Assembly: GCF_013283785.1 (NCBI RefSeq)
Contig: NZ_JABCPZ010000004.1
Coordinates: 57,229 to 121,228, forward strand
Length of the DNA stretch: 64,000 nt
Direction: 5' to 3'
DNA from: Nonomuraea antri
GTDB taxonomy: Bacteria; Actinomycetota; Actinomycetes; Streptosporangiales; Streptosporangiaceae
Shown: positions 9,052-16,798 of the stretch, piece by piece
Layout of the letters: each line of letters starts with the position of its first letter
How positions within the stretch are numbered: the stretch's first letter is position 1
Notes under the pieces: generated by a model
The model's input: only the letters and a program-made list of their open reading frames with translations
Told to the model about the DNA's origin: nothing
Databases searched by the model: none
Program-made: the position numbers and the translations under genes

Positions 9052-9909
9052 ATGAGCAAGAACGAACGATCACGGCCGGAGAACACGCGAACCGCCGAGA
9101 GGCGGTTGGTGCCGCTCTCGGTCTGGCTGTGTTCCGACACAACTTCCGAAGAATCCAGCGCCAAGGACAGTCCGCGTGCTGACCAGGACCTATGTGGGCG
9201 GCATCGCCAGGCCGTTGGGCGGGAGCTGGCGCGGCATCTGATCGATGCCTGCACCAGTCCGGGTGGGGTTGTCGCGGACGTCTTCGCCGAAAGTGAGACG
9301 GTGCTGGTCGCCGCGGCGGAGATGGGACGGCTGGGAGTCGGATGCGTTCCGCGCCTTCCGGTCGCGCAGCACCTCGTCGGCCGTCTGCGGCAGCAGCTCA
9401 CGGCGGAGCAGCGGGCGGCGGTGAGGCTGCGCCCGCACGGGCCGCATCAGCTTCGGGAGGCGCTGCTCGGTTTCGAAGGGCGGGTCGAGCTGCTGATCGC
9501 GGCGCTGGCGCCGTACCCGGAAGGCGGGCGACCCGCCACTGCGGAACTGATGCCGTGTCCTTCGTGCAGGGTGGAGCAGCCGACGCTCGGGGCTCCGCAG
9601 CTCGACCGGTTCCTGGATGACGCGCGGCACGTCCTCGCACCGGGCGGCCACTTGGCCGTGATCACGACGGCCCGGCACGAGCGGGGCAGGTTGGTGGACT
9701 TGGCGCCGGGCCTCATCCGGCGGGCGGCAGGCGCCGGGCTCGCTTACGTGCAGCATGTCATCGCGGTGCGGGTCCCGGTCGAGGGAGACGCCCTCGTGGT
9801 TCAGCCGGGCCCGGCGGAGCTGGCGCAACTGCGTCGTGCTCAGTCTGCGGAGCTGCCACCGGTCGTGTCCGTGCACGCGGACGTCTGCCTGTTCACCCGT
9901 ACCGGCTGA
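9052..9909 (+). CDS. Methyltransferase-like paralogue lacking catalytic motifs
   Basis: 285 residues that align by eye with the next gene. GGVVADVFAESETVLVAAAEMGR corresponds to GDLVVDPMCGIGTT plus the following helix. ELMPCPSCRV corresponds to LTSPPYGVR. VLAPGGHLAVITTARHERGRLVDL corresponds to LLRPGGVVAVTVRPIRVGGRLVDL. Thus the SAM-binding DPxxGxGT loop and the SPPY catalytic motif of N4/N6 amino-methyltransferases are both lost, while the fold-defining strands remain. The ribosome site for the ATG is weak and the true start may be downstream (for example TTG at 9103). The gene ends 9 nt before the active paralogue, so the products may form a heterodimer with this one as a structural or DNA-recognition subunit (inference). 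Confidence 0.66.
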   Translation: MSKNERSRPENTRTAERRLVPLSVWLCSDTTSEESSAKDSPRADQDLCGRHRQAVGRELARHLIDACTSPGGVVADVFAESETVLVAAAEMGRLGVGCVPRLPVAQHLVGRLRQQLTAEQRAAVRLRPHGPHQLREALLGFEGRVELLIAALAPYPEGGRPATAELMPCPSCRVEQPTLGAPQLDRFLDDARHVLAPGGHLAVITTARHERGRLVDLAPGLIRRAAGAGLAYVQHVIAVRVPVEGDALVVQPGPAELAQLRRAQSAELPPVVSVHADVCLFTRTG

Positions 9910-9918
9910 GGTGGAGAG

Positions 9919-10773
9919 ATGAACGAGAACCTTCTGCCGTCGGTGCTGGCCACGGGCCAGGTGCAGTCGCGGGTGCAGAGGCGGGGCCGGTATGTGGCGG
10001 AGTCGATGCGGCATCCGGGCAAGATGCTCCCGTCGATCGCTTCCCAGGTTGTCTCGGCGTTGAGCGAGCCGGGGGATTTGGTGGTGGATCCGATGTGCGG
10101 GATCGGGACCACGCTGGTGGAGGCGGTGCATCTGGGGCGGCATGCGGCGGGGATGGAGTACGAGGCGGACTTCGCCGGCCTCACCGCCGCGAACGTCCAG
10201 CATGCTCGTTCCCAAGGGGCCACCGGGTATGCGCGGGTGGCTTGTGGGGACGCGCGGAGCATCGCGACGGTGTTCGCGGACCTGCGGGGGATGGCCGCTC
10301 TGGTGCTGACCTCTCCGCCATATGGGGTGCGGACGCACGGTCATGTCCGCTGCGGTAGCCGGGAGGGTGGTGGGCCGGTGAAGAAGTTGAACCACCGCTA
10401 CTCCACCGACAAGGGCAATCTGGCCCATCAGCGGTTGCCGCAGTTGATGGAGGGCTTCGGGCAGATCCTGGCCGGGTGCGGGCAACTGCTGCGGCCGGGC
10501 GGGGTGGTCGCGGTCACGGTTCGGCCGATCCGGGTCGGCGGGCGGCTTGTTGACCTTCCCGGTCAGGTGATCGAGACTGCGGAGGCGGCCGGCCTGGTGC
10601 CCACCCACCGCCTGGTGGCGTTGCTGTGCGGGCTGCGTGATGGCGGGCTGGTGAACCGGGCGTCGTTCTTCCAGATGCTGGAAGCGTGGAGAAGCCGGGA
10701 GAAAGGCCAGCCGGTGTGCGCGGCGGCTCATGAGGATCTCCTCCTCCTTCGCAAGCGGGGCGGCCAGGAATGA
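9919..10773 (+). CDS. DNA amino-methyltransferase (SPPY class; TRM11-like SAM fold)
   Basis: 284 residues. SAM loop DPMCGIGTT at 57-65 and catalytic motif SPPY at 132-135 define the N4-cytosine/N6-adenine methyltransferase class, also shared with TRM11-type enzymes. The N-terminal GRYVAESMRHPGKMLPSIA motif is common in actinobacterial element-borne members. It likely methylates the element's own DNA, protecting it or marking transfer-related sites. GGAGAG precedes the ATG by 6 nt. No restriction gene is adjacent, so this is a solitary methylase or part of a two-subunit one with the preceding paralogue. The substrate base is not decidable from sequence. Confidence 0.8.
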   Translation: MNENLLPSVLATGQVQSRVQRRGRYVAESMRHPGKMLPSIASQVVSALSEPGDLVVDPMCGIGTTLVEAVHLGRHAAGMEYEADFAGLTAANVQHARSQGATGYARVACGDARSIATVFADLRGMAALVLTSPPYGVRTHGHVRCGSREGGGPVKKLNHRYSTDKGNLAHQRLPQLMEGFGQILAGCGQLLRPGGVVAVTVRPIRVGGRLVDLPGQVIETAEAAGLVPTHRLVALLCGLRDGGLVNRASFFQMLEAWRSREKGQPVCAAAHEDLLLLRKRGGQE

Positions 10774-10886
10774 GGGGCGCCTTCTCCGCTGGCGAGACCA
10801 AGAGCGGGAGATGCCCAACTTCGTTGTCCACAAGCTGTGGGCGGCCGTCGCCGGCTGGGCGAACGGGAGGCAGTGTCCAGCGGTGA

Positions 10887-10892
10887 TTGACA
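10887..10892 (+). promoter_or_regulatory. Perfect -35 element upstream of the recombinase operon
   Basis: TTGACA stands in the 228-base gap before the small recombinase-linked gene. The region 17-19 bases downstream has no good -10 hexamer, so the promoter is weak or needs an activator. A GC-rich inverted repeat (GGGCCC-GTA-GGGCCC-like, around 10940-10957) follows. The rest of 10774-11001 shows nothing else. Confidence 0.3.
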
Positions 10893-11001
10893 TCGATCGT
10901 CGAGGCGAGCGGTCATGTAGGACCGCCGGGGTGGGGCGGGCCCGTAGGGCCCGAACCGGTCGCCGGTGGGCGCGGGGACTCGTTCCGAGCCGGGGCGGGT
11001 C

Positions 11002-11154
11002 GTGAGCGGCGCAGGTGGCGGAGTGCGGTTGGTGGTGCCGGGGGAGGAGGTGAAGCTCACCCCCGGCGCTGCCGGGGTGTTGCTGCGGATCCTGGTCAAG
11101 GCCGCCGTCCGCATCAAGCAGCCGCAGAGCGTGAAAGAGGGGCAGCAGAGATGA
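11002..11154 (+). CDS. Small protein coupled to the serine recombinase
   Basis: 50 residues from the GTG at 11002, beginning MSGAGGGVRLVVPGEEVKLT and continuing with a helix (AAGVLLRILVKAAVRI). The stop overlaps the recombinase start (ATGA), so translation is coupled. Short proteins with this strand-helix arrangement often precede large serine recombinases in actinobacterial elements, but I do not recognise a named family. It could be a recombination directionality factor or simply a translational leader (speculative). Confidence 0.55.
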   Translation: MSGAGGGVRLVVPGEEVKLTPGAAGVLLRILVKAAVRIKQPQSVKEGQQR

Positions 11155-12809
11155 CGATCAGGTTCGGCTTCTATGGCCGGGTGTCGACCGAGGACAATCA
11201 GGACCCGGAGGCGTCACGGGCCTGGCAGTTGCATCGGGCACGGGCTTTGATCGGACTGAGGGGCGGTGAGATCGTCGCGGAGTTCTTCGACATCGACAAG
11301 TCCCGTTCGATCCCCTGGCAGCTCCGGCCGCATGCGGCGGCCCTGATCGAGGAGCTGAAGGACCCTCGGCGAGGCTTCGACGCGGTGGTGATCGGGGAGC
11401 CGCAGCGGGCGTTCTACGGCAACCAGTACAGCCTGACGTTCCCGCTGTTCGAGCACTTCGGCGTGCCGCTGTGGGTGCCTGAGGTGGGCGGGCCGATCGA
11501 TCCGGCCAACGAGGCCCACGACATGATCATGGGCGTCTTCGGCGGGCTGTCGAAGGGCGAGCGGAACCGGATCAAGATCCGGGTCCGGGCCGCCATGGCG
11601 GCCATCACCGCGACCGAAGGCAGGTTCCTCGGTGGACGTCCGCCGTACGGGTACGTGCTCCAGGACGCCGGTCCGCACCCGAACCCCGGCAAGGCGGCCG
11701 ACGGGCGCAGGCTGCGGCGGCTGGTGGCCGATCCGGCCACCTCGCGCGTGGTGCGGTGGATCTTCAACGAGTTCCTCAAAGGCCGGGGTTACCTGGACAT
11801 CGCCGAAGACTTGACCATGCAGGGCATCTTGTCGCCGTCGGCCAGCGATCCGGGGCGGAACAAGCACCGGGACCAGCGGGCGTGGTCGAAGTACGCCATC
11901 CGGGTCATCCTCACCAACCCGCGCTACACCGGCCACCAGGTATGGAACAAGCAGCGCAAGGACGAGGTCCTGCTGGACGTCGAGAACGTCGCGCTGGGGA
12001 CGACGACGAAGCAGCGGTGGAACGCCAAGGACCTGTGGATCTGGTCGGAGCATCCCGTTCATGACGCGATCATCACGGTCGAGGAGTACCAGCGCGTCCA
12101 GGACATCCTCGCCACGCGCGCCAGAGGCCAGTACAGCCAGCGCCCCCGCCCCACCCAGCGCCCGTACGCCTTCCGAGGCGTGCTGTTCTGCGGGTACTGC
12201 GAGCGGCGGATGCAGGGCAACTGGAACAACCGCCAGGCCTACTACCGGTGCCGTTTCCCCGCCCAGTACGCCATCACCAACGAACTCGCCCACCCCAAGG
12301 TCGTCTATCTGCGGGAGGCGGAGATCCTGGATGAGGTGGACGGCTGGCTGGCGACCGCGTTCGGGCCGGGCAGGCTGGAACACGTGATCGCGGCGATGGC
12401 CGAGCAGGCGATCGACCCGAACGAGGCAGCCCTGATCGACTTGCGGAAACGGCTGTCTCAGTGTGACCGCAAGCTCGGTCAGTACCGATCCGCGCTCGAT
12501 GCCGGAGGCGATCCGGTCGAGATCAGCTCGTGGATCAACGAGACCAAGTACGAACGCGCCCGCTTGGAGGGGGAGCTGAAGGCGGCTCCGGCCGCGCAGC
12601 GGATCACCGTCGAGGAGATCAGATCGATGATCGAGGAGGTCGGCGACCTGGTGCGGCTCGTCGGAGAGGCGGACCCGGATGACAAGGCCGAGCTCTACAC
12701 CCGGCTTGGGCTGAAGCTCACGTACTACCCGGAAAAGCAGTATGTGGAGGCCCGGATCGAACCGGAACCCCCACATGTGCGTGCGGTGTGTGTCCGAGGG
12801 GGGACTTGA
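11151..12809 (+). CDS. Large serine recombinase (integrase/resolvase family)
   Basis: 552 residues from the ATG at 11151, which has a GAGGGGC site upstream. N-terminal resolvase domain: YGRVSTEDNQ with nucleophile Ser12, and a later Arg-rich catalytic segment (GGLSKGERNRIKIRVRAAM). A recombinase domain (about 170-320: GGRPPYGYVL, then NPRYTGHQVWNKQRKDE) follows. Then come a zinc-ribbon (LFCGYCERRMQGNW, YYRCRF, around 345-395) and a coiled-coil stretch (LRKRLSQCDRKLGQYRSAL). It should carry out attachment-site recombination for the element on the left. Oddity: its last residues (VRGGT, stop) are encoded by a copy of the tRNA-Leu 3' end that also forms the left boundary of the next element, so the natural C-terminus may have been altered. 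Confidence 0.9.
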   Translation: MTIRFGFYGRVSTEDNQDPEASRAWQLHRARALIGLRGGEIVAEFFDIDKSRSIPWQLRPHAAALIEELKDPRRGFDAVVIGEPQRAFYGNQYSLTFPLFEHFGVPLWVPEVGGPIDPANEAHDMIMGVFGGLSKGERNRIKIRVRAAMAAITATEGRFLGGRPPYGYVLQDAGPHPNPGKAADGRRLRRLVADPATSRVVRWIFNEFLKGRGYLDIAEDLTMQGILSPSASDPGRNKHRDQRAWSKYAIRVILTNPRYTGHQVWNKQRKDEVLLDVENVALGTTTKQRWNAKDLWIWSEHPVHDAIITVEEYQRVQDILATRARGQYSQRPRPTQRPYAFRGVLFCGYCERRMQGNWNNRQAYYRCRFPAQYAITNELAHPKVVYLREAEILDEVDGWLATAFGPGRLEHVIAAMAEQAIDPNEAALIDLRKRLSQCDRKLGQYRSALDAGGDPVEISSWINETKYERARLEGELKAAPAAQRITVEEIRSMIEEVGDLVRLVGEADPDDKAELYTRLGLKLTYYPEKQYVEARIEPEPPHVRAVCVRGGT

Positions 12810-12811
12810 AC
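12790..12811. repeat. Left attachment-site core (att) of the AICE: copy of the tRNA-Leu 3' end
   Basis: 22 bases identical to 39269-39290, which is the 3' end of the tRNA-Leu gene read on the opposite strand (core centre GTCCGAGGGGGGACTTGA). One mismatch later the match continues for four bases (CCCA). A 22-base exact match 26.5 kb apart, with a tyrosine integrase gene beside the other copy, is the expected att pair of a tRNA-integrated element. It also encodes the last codons and stop of the serine recombinase. Confidence 0.82.
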
Positions 12812-12932
12812 TCCCAGGATCATGGGGGCATCGGGGGACATGTGCGGGCATCCGCATCCATCTTGAGCTGCCCGTACGCCGTTTCCTGATCTTCGCTGGG
12901 GCATCCAGGAACATCCGGGAACATGGGCGGCG

Positions 12933-12951
12933 GTATCAGCCGGAGTATCAC
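12933..12951 (+). repeat. Candidate integrase arm-type site (left end)
   Basis: GTATCAGCCGGAGTATCAC contains two GTATCA units and is the same, apart from one extra C, as the sequence at 39183-39200. The two copies lie about 120 and 70 bases inside the two attachment cores. This is the position expected for arm-type binding sites of a tyrosine integrase, or for excisionase sites. Confidence 0.55.
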
Positions 12952-13164
12952 GCGGGGGATCAGGCGCGGGCACCTCCTGGCGCAGGTTGAGGGATCTGCA
13001 ACCCGCGACGAAGTCGAGGGCGGCAAGGCCATTCAGCGTCGCTGCCCGGACGAGGTCTCGGTCACGCGCCCGCGCGGCAAGCGTGTCCATGAAGTCCGGG
13101 ACCGCCCAGACGCATGTCTCACGAGTTGACCCCGCTGGCCCGCCAACCCAGCGGCAGTTAGGTG

Positions 13165-13199
13165 GCCGGGGGCCGGTGACTCTAACACCGGGCCCCGGC
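13165..13199 (+). promoter_or_regulatory. Long GC-rich hairpin upstream of the spread genes
   Basis: Arms 13165-13178 and 13186-13199 pair over 14 bp with one mismatch around a 7-base ACTCTAA loop. GGTGGC before and GCCACC after extend the symmetry. No T-run follows. It could be an operator or leader structure controlling the DUF2637 gene that starts 38 bases downstream, or a replication/transfer signal. Confidence 0.45.
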
Positions 13200-13236
13200 C
13201 TAGACCCAGCCACCTGACCAAACCAGGAGCCAGGCC

Positions 13237-14133
13237 ATGAGCCAGTACCCTTCCACACCCACGATCGGCGCGGAAGCGAATCCCGCCGACGAGGTTCAGC
13301 CGAAGCGCGTCCGGCGCTTCTTCGCTAACCCTTTCCGTCACCGCCGTAGCCACGCCGTGCCGGCCGCTGCGCGGCCCGTTGAGACCGGCGCGGGCCGTCT
13401 CGGAGACCGGGTCATCCTCGGCTTCGCGGTGGCTGTCCTGCTGGCGGTCGCCGCCGCTGCGGCCTACGTCTCGTACCACCACTTCTACGGCCTGGCCATC
13501 GCCCTCGGGGAGCGGCACGACATGGCGATCCTCTACCCGGCGATGTCGGACGGCGTGATCGTCATGGCGTCGCTGGTGATGGTCTACTGCTCGCGCCGCA
13601 CTATCCGCGTGCCAGTCCTGGCATGGGTCGCCCTCGCCCTGGGAGGCGCGGTCACCCTGGCCGCGAACGTGGCCCACGGCTGGTCAGGCGGACTCGGATC
13701 GCGCCTGGTCAGCGCCCTGGCGCCCCTTGCCTTCGCGGGTGCGTACGAGCTGCTGATGTGGATCGTCCGCAACACCCGCCGCCCGGCCGCCGAGCCGCCG
13801 GCAGAGGAGGTGGAGGAGCACGTGTGCCAGCCCATCGAGACCGTCGTGGAGGTGGAGCGCGTGGTGCCGATGCTGGCCGCCGACCGGTACGAGGCCGCCC
13901 GGCTGGCCTACCTCGACAGCCTCGGCGAGGGTAAGCAGCGCCTGGGCCGCCGACCGCTGATGAACCGGTGGGGACTGGAACAGCGCGAGGCCGAGGAGAT
14001 CATCGCGGAGGCGGATCGGGAGCAGGCGCAGGCCGCCGCAGTCAAGGAGCCCGAGACACCCGGCGCAGAGGCCGCCGTGCCGTCGCTGACCGGTGTGGAG
14101 CCGACCGGCACGAGCGAGGCGGAGGCGGCGTGA
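13237..14133 (+). CDS. DUF2637 (Spd-like) membrane protein of an AICE
   Basis: 298 residues. After an Arg-rich cytoplasmic N-terminus come four hydrophobic helices between about 50 and 175 (VILGFAVAVLLAVAAAAAYV; the MSDGVIVMASLVMVY motif; VLAWVALALGGAVTLAANVA; LAPLAFAGAYELLMWIV). The HGWSGG and PAMSDGVIV motifs are those of DUF2637, found next to traB/ftsK in Streptomyces plasmids and AICEs and classed with the spread (Spd) proteins that help intramycelial transfer. The C-terminal half is charged and helical. AGGAG lies 7 nt before the ATG. The stop overlaps the next start (TGATG). Confidence 0.82.
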   Translation: MSQYPSTPTIGAEANPADEVQPKRVRRFFANPFRHRRSHAVPAAARPVETGAGRLGDRVILGFAVAVLLAVAAAAAYVSYHHFYGLAIALGERHDMAILYPAMSDGVIVMASLVMVYCSRRTIRVPVLAWVALALGGAVTLAANVAHGWSGGLGSRLVSALAPLAFAGAYELLMWIVRNTRRPAAEPPAEEVEEHVCQPIETVVEVERVVPMLAADRYEAARLAYLDSLGEGKQRLGRRPLMNRWGLEQREAEEIIAEADREQAQAAAVKEPETPGAEAAVPSLTGVEPTGTSEAEAA

Positions 14134-14432
14134 TGACGGACTTCCTGATCCCGGTCGCGGGCGTGTGCGTGTTCCTGCTGTGCGCCACGCGAGAGGCGGG
14201 CGCGGACGCCCGGAGCGCCGGGCAGATGTGGGCGGCGGTGCGTCGCGCCGGATGGAGCCGTACGGCCTTCACCATGACGCGCGTCGCCGTGGTGGTCGTG
14301 TTCCTCGTTCTGGCCCAGGTGTGCCGTCTGGTCGGGCACGCGGTCACTGGGGTGCGGGTCGTCGTAGAGGCGCTGGCCGTGCATGTCGAGATCCTCGGCT
14401 CGTTGGTGACGCGGACGGAGGTGCGGGCATGA
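14133..14432 (+). CDS. Small membrane protein in the transfer operon (Spd-like)
   Basis: 99 residues from the ATG sharing its A with the previous stop. Two hydrophobic segments are seen (FLIPVAGVCVFLLCA, then FTMTRVAVVVVFLVLAQVCRLVGHAV). The gene overlaps the FtsK-like gene by four bases. Size, topology and position between the DUF2637 and FtsK genes match small spread proteins of actinomycete plasmids. There is no diagnostic motif, so the role is inferred from context. Confidence 0.62.
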   Translation: MTDFLIPVAGVCVFLLCATREAGADARSAGQMWAAVRRAGWSRTAFTMTRVAVVVVFLVLAQVCRLVGHAVTGVRVVVEALAVHVEILGSLVTRTEVRA

Positions 14433-16600
14433 CTGCCACGGAGGAGATGAGCGACGGCATGGTGATCGCCTTCCAGGACGAGGACGTGCGCCTTGCTGCC
14501 GAGGTCGCGCTGGGCAAGGCCGCCCAGGAGGCTCCGGAGGAGGGTGACGGCGTCCTTGAGGGCACTGTGGTTCTCGTCGATCAGGCGCACGGGCCCGAGC
14601 CGACGGACTTGCTCGCCGAGCTGGCCGCGCGCCGCCAGGAGCGGCAGCCGCTGATCCCGCTGTGGCTGAGGTCGCGGGCCGATGCCTTGCAGGTGTTGAA
14701 GTGGCAGGCCGAGCACACCGGCTACGTGCTGGCCTACCACGCGCTGCGTACCCCGAAGTACGCCGCCAAGCTCGCGGGACGCTCCCCGGCCGGCGCCTGG
14801 CGGCTGCTGGTGGCGCTGGTGCGGTGGCTGTTCGACCTGGAAGGCCGCCCGGTCCGGCGGGCGGCGGCCACCAAGGAGGAGGTCGCGGAGTACCTGGCCC
14901 TGTCGAGGCAGCGCGACGACCGGGTCAAGGCGCGCCTGTGGACTCTCCTCGTCGGCGCGATCACGGCGGTCCTGGCCGGGATCTTCGTCGCCGTGGCCGC
15001 GCCCACCTGGGTACAGTGGGCGATCCTCGGCGTGCTCATCGCTGGGGCTGGTGTTCTCGGGACGCCCGCCGATCAGCCGCTGCTGGACCGGGCGGTCGTC
15101 CCCAACCGGGTGCGCAAGCTGACCAGTGACCAGGTGCTGGACGCGCTCGGCTCGCTCGGCATCTCGGCCATCAACCAGGCGCTGGGCAAGAACGGGCGCG
15201 GCATCACCTTCCCCGCCCCGATCATGCGCGACGGTCCGGGCTGGCGGGCCGAGGTGGATCTCCCGCTCGGCGTGACCGTGGCGGAGGTGCTGGACAAGCG
15301 CGACAAGCTCGCCTCCGGCCTGCGCCGCGCGTTGGGCTGTGTGTGGCCCGAACCGGTGTCGGAGGAGCACCCCGGCCGGCTGGTCGTGTGGGTGGGCGAT
15401 CAGGAGATGCGCAAGGCCCGGCAGCCCGCCTGGCCGTTGGCCACGTCGGGGCAGGTCAGCCTGTTCGAGCCGGTCCCGTACGGCAACGACCAGCGCGGCC
15501 GGCCGATCTCGATCCTGCTCATGTTCGCCAATGTGCTCATCGGCTCGATGCCGCGCTACGGCAAGACCTTCGCGCTGCGGGTGCTGCTGTTGGCCTGCGC
15601 GCTGGACCCGCTGGCCGAGCTGCGGCTGTTCGAGCTGAAGGGCACCGGGGACCTGTCGGCGCTGGAGAAGGTGGCCCACCACTACGCCAAGGGCGCCACC
15701 GACACGGCGAAGGCCGCCTGCGTCGCCTCGCTCGCCGAGGTGTACGCCGAACTCGATCGGCGCGCCGAGGTGATCGATGGCCTGCCGCGCCACCAGGCGC
15801 CCGAGTTCAAGGTCACGCCCGAGCTGGCCGCGCGGCGCGACCTCGGCCTGCACCCGATGGTGGTCGCGATCGACGAGTGTCAGGAGCTGTTCGCTGACGA
15901 CGAGTACGGCGAGGAGGCCGCCAAGTACGCCACCGCCATCATCAAGCGCGGTCCCGCCCTGGGCATCATCCTGATCCTGGCCACCCAGCGCCCGGACAAG
16001 GACAGCCTGCCCAAGGCCATCTCCGCAAACGCGGGCATCCGGATCTGCCTGCGGGTGATGGGCTGGCAGGAGAACGACATGATCCTTGGCACCGGCATGC
16101 ACCAGGCCGGGGTCAAGGCCACCATGTTCACCCGCAACGACCAGGGCATCTCCTGGGCGGTCGGCATCGCCGACGACCCGATCATCGTCCGCTCCGCCTA
16201 CCTGGACGGGCCGACGTCGGAGCTGATCGCCGAGCGAGCCCTCCAGCTCCGCCAGGCGGCCGGGACGCTGTCGGGTCAGGCGATCGGGCAGGAGCCGCCC
16301 CAGCGGGCCTCCTACGACCTGCTGGCCGACATCCTGACCGTGACCACGGCCAAGGAGGAGAAGGTCTGGAACAGCATCGTCGTGGACCGGCTCGCTGGCT
16401 TCCGGCCGGATGCCTACGGCCAGTGGGCGGACCTGGAGGACGACGCCAAGACCGCCACACTGACCGCCCGCTTGAAGGAGTACGGCGTCCGTACCGACGA
16501 CACCTGGGGCCGCGACGGCGCTGGCAAGGGCCGCAACCGTAAGGGCTTCAACCGCACCGACGTTGCCGAGGCGCTCAGCAAGCAGAAGGCTCAGCCCTAG
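14429..16600 (+). CDS. FtsK/SpoIIIE-type DNA translocase (TraB-like main transfer protein)
   Basis: 723 residues from the ATG at 14429 (ATGA coupling to the preceding gene). Two membrane helices are at about 175-215 (LWTLLVGAITAVLAGIFVAVA, WAILGVLIAGAGVLG). The ATPase follows: Walker A is the unusual GSMPRYGKTF near 374, Walker B VVAIDECQEL near 475, then LATQRPDKDSLPKAI. A C-terminal region suited to a DNA-binding winged helix follows. TraB-type hexameric translocases move double-stranded DNA between hyphae and are the sole essential conjugation protein of actinomycete AICEs. The MPRYGKT P-loop is typical of the AICE subgroup. Confidence 0.88.
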   Translation: MTATEEMSDGMVIAFQDEDVRLAAEVALGKAAQEAPEEGDGVLEGTVVLVDQAHGPEPTDLLAELAARRQERQPLIPLWLRSRADALQVLKWQAEHTGYVLAYHALRTPKYAAKLAGRSPAGAWRLLVALVRWLFDLEGRPVRRAAATKEEVAEYLALSRQRDDRVKARLWTLLVGAITAVLAGIFVAVAAPTWVQWAILGVLIAGAGVLGTPADQPLLDRAVVPNRVRKLTSDQVLDALGSLGISAINQALGKNGRGITFPAPIMRDGPGWRAEVDLPLGVTVAEVLDKRDKLASGLRRALGCVWPEPVSEEHPGRLVVWVGDQEMRKARQPAWPLATSGQVSLFEPVPYGNDQRGRPISILLMFANVLIGSMPRYGKTFALRVLLLACALDPLAELRLFELKGTGDLSALEKVAHHYAKGATDTAKAACVASLAEVYAELDRRAEVIDGLPRHQAPEFKVTPELAARRDLGLHPMVVAIDECQELFADDEYGEEAAKYATAIIKRGPALGIILILATQRPDKDSLPKAISANAGIRICLRVMGWQENDMILGTGMHQAGVKATMFTRNDQGISWAVGIADDPIIVRSAYLDGPTSELIAERALQLRQAAGTLSGQAIGQEPPQRASYDLLADILTVTTAKEEKVWNSIVVDRLAGFRPDAYGQWADLEDDAKTATLTARLKEYGVRTDDTWGRDGAGKGRNRKGFNRTDVAEALSKQKAQP

Positions 16601-16617
16601 CACCCGGGTCACCTCGC

Positions 16618-16650
16618 CGAACGCCTCCGGGCCTGTTTCCGGGGCGTTCG
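16618..16650 (+). terminator. Hairpin after the transfer operon
   Basis: CGAACGCC (16618-16625) pairs with GGCGTTCG (16643-16650), and an inner CCGG/CCGG extends the stem with one bulged base. It begins 17 bases after the FtsK stop and has no T-run, so it is a factor-dependent or weak intrinsic terminator. Confidence 0.55.
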
Positions 16651-16658
16651 GACGGGGT

Positions 16659-16798
16659 CGCTAGAACGCTAGGTCCCAGCTCAGGACGAGGTTTCACTGC
16701 TAGCCAAGCCGCTAGACCTCGCGGTCGCACCCGCTAGAACTGCGTGTTGGGAGACCCAGTGGCAGCCGGTTAGACCAGGGTCGGCGGCGGTGACCTAG
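16659..16798. repeat. Cluster of GCTAG motifs after traB: candidate clt transfer locus
   Basis: GCTAG occurs at 16660, 16668, 16699, 16711 and 16733, with related GTTAGA at 16769 and CCTAG at 16794. Three copies read CGCTAGA. CTAG is strongly avoided in high-GC actinobacteria, so five copies in about 80 bases are notable. In Streptomyces plasmids the TraB recognition repeats (clt) lie close to traB. This position and repeat spacing suggest an analogous site (inference). Confidence 0.45.

Larger units (their letters stand above)
12812..13236. other. Left-end non-coding region of the AICE
   Basis: 425 bases without a supported gene. Besides the arm-type site there are short direct repeats (GCATCCAGGAACATCCGGGAACAT around 12901-12924 contains CATCC-R-GGAACAT twice; GGGGGCATCGGGGGACAT around 12824-12841). 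A long hairpin at 13165-13199 and the ribosome site of the next gene (CAGGAG) complete it. Confidence 0.5.

Noticed and set aside
11214..12914. Leftward 566-codon frame
   Set aside because: Antisense to the serine recombinase; its Val/Asp/Leu/Arg-rich composition is a codon-bias artefact.
14042..16612. Leftward 856-codon frame
   Set aside because: Antisense to the FtsK/TraB gene, low-complexity residues; the sense gene has Walker motifs and proper neighbours.
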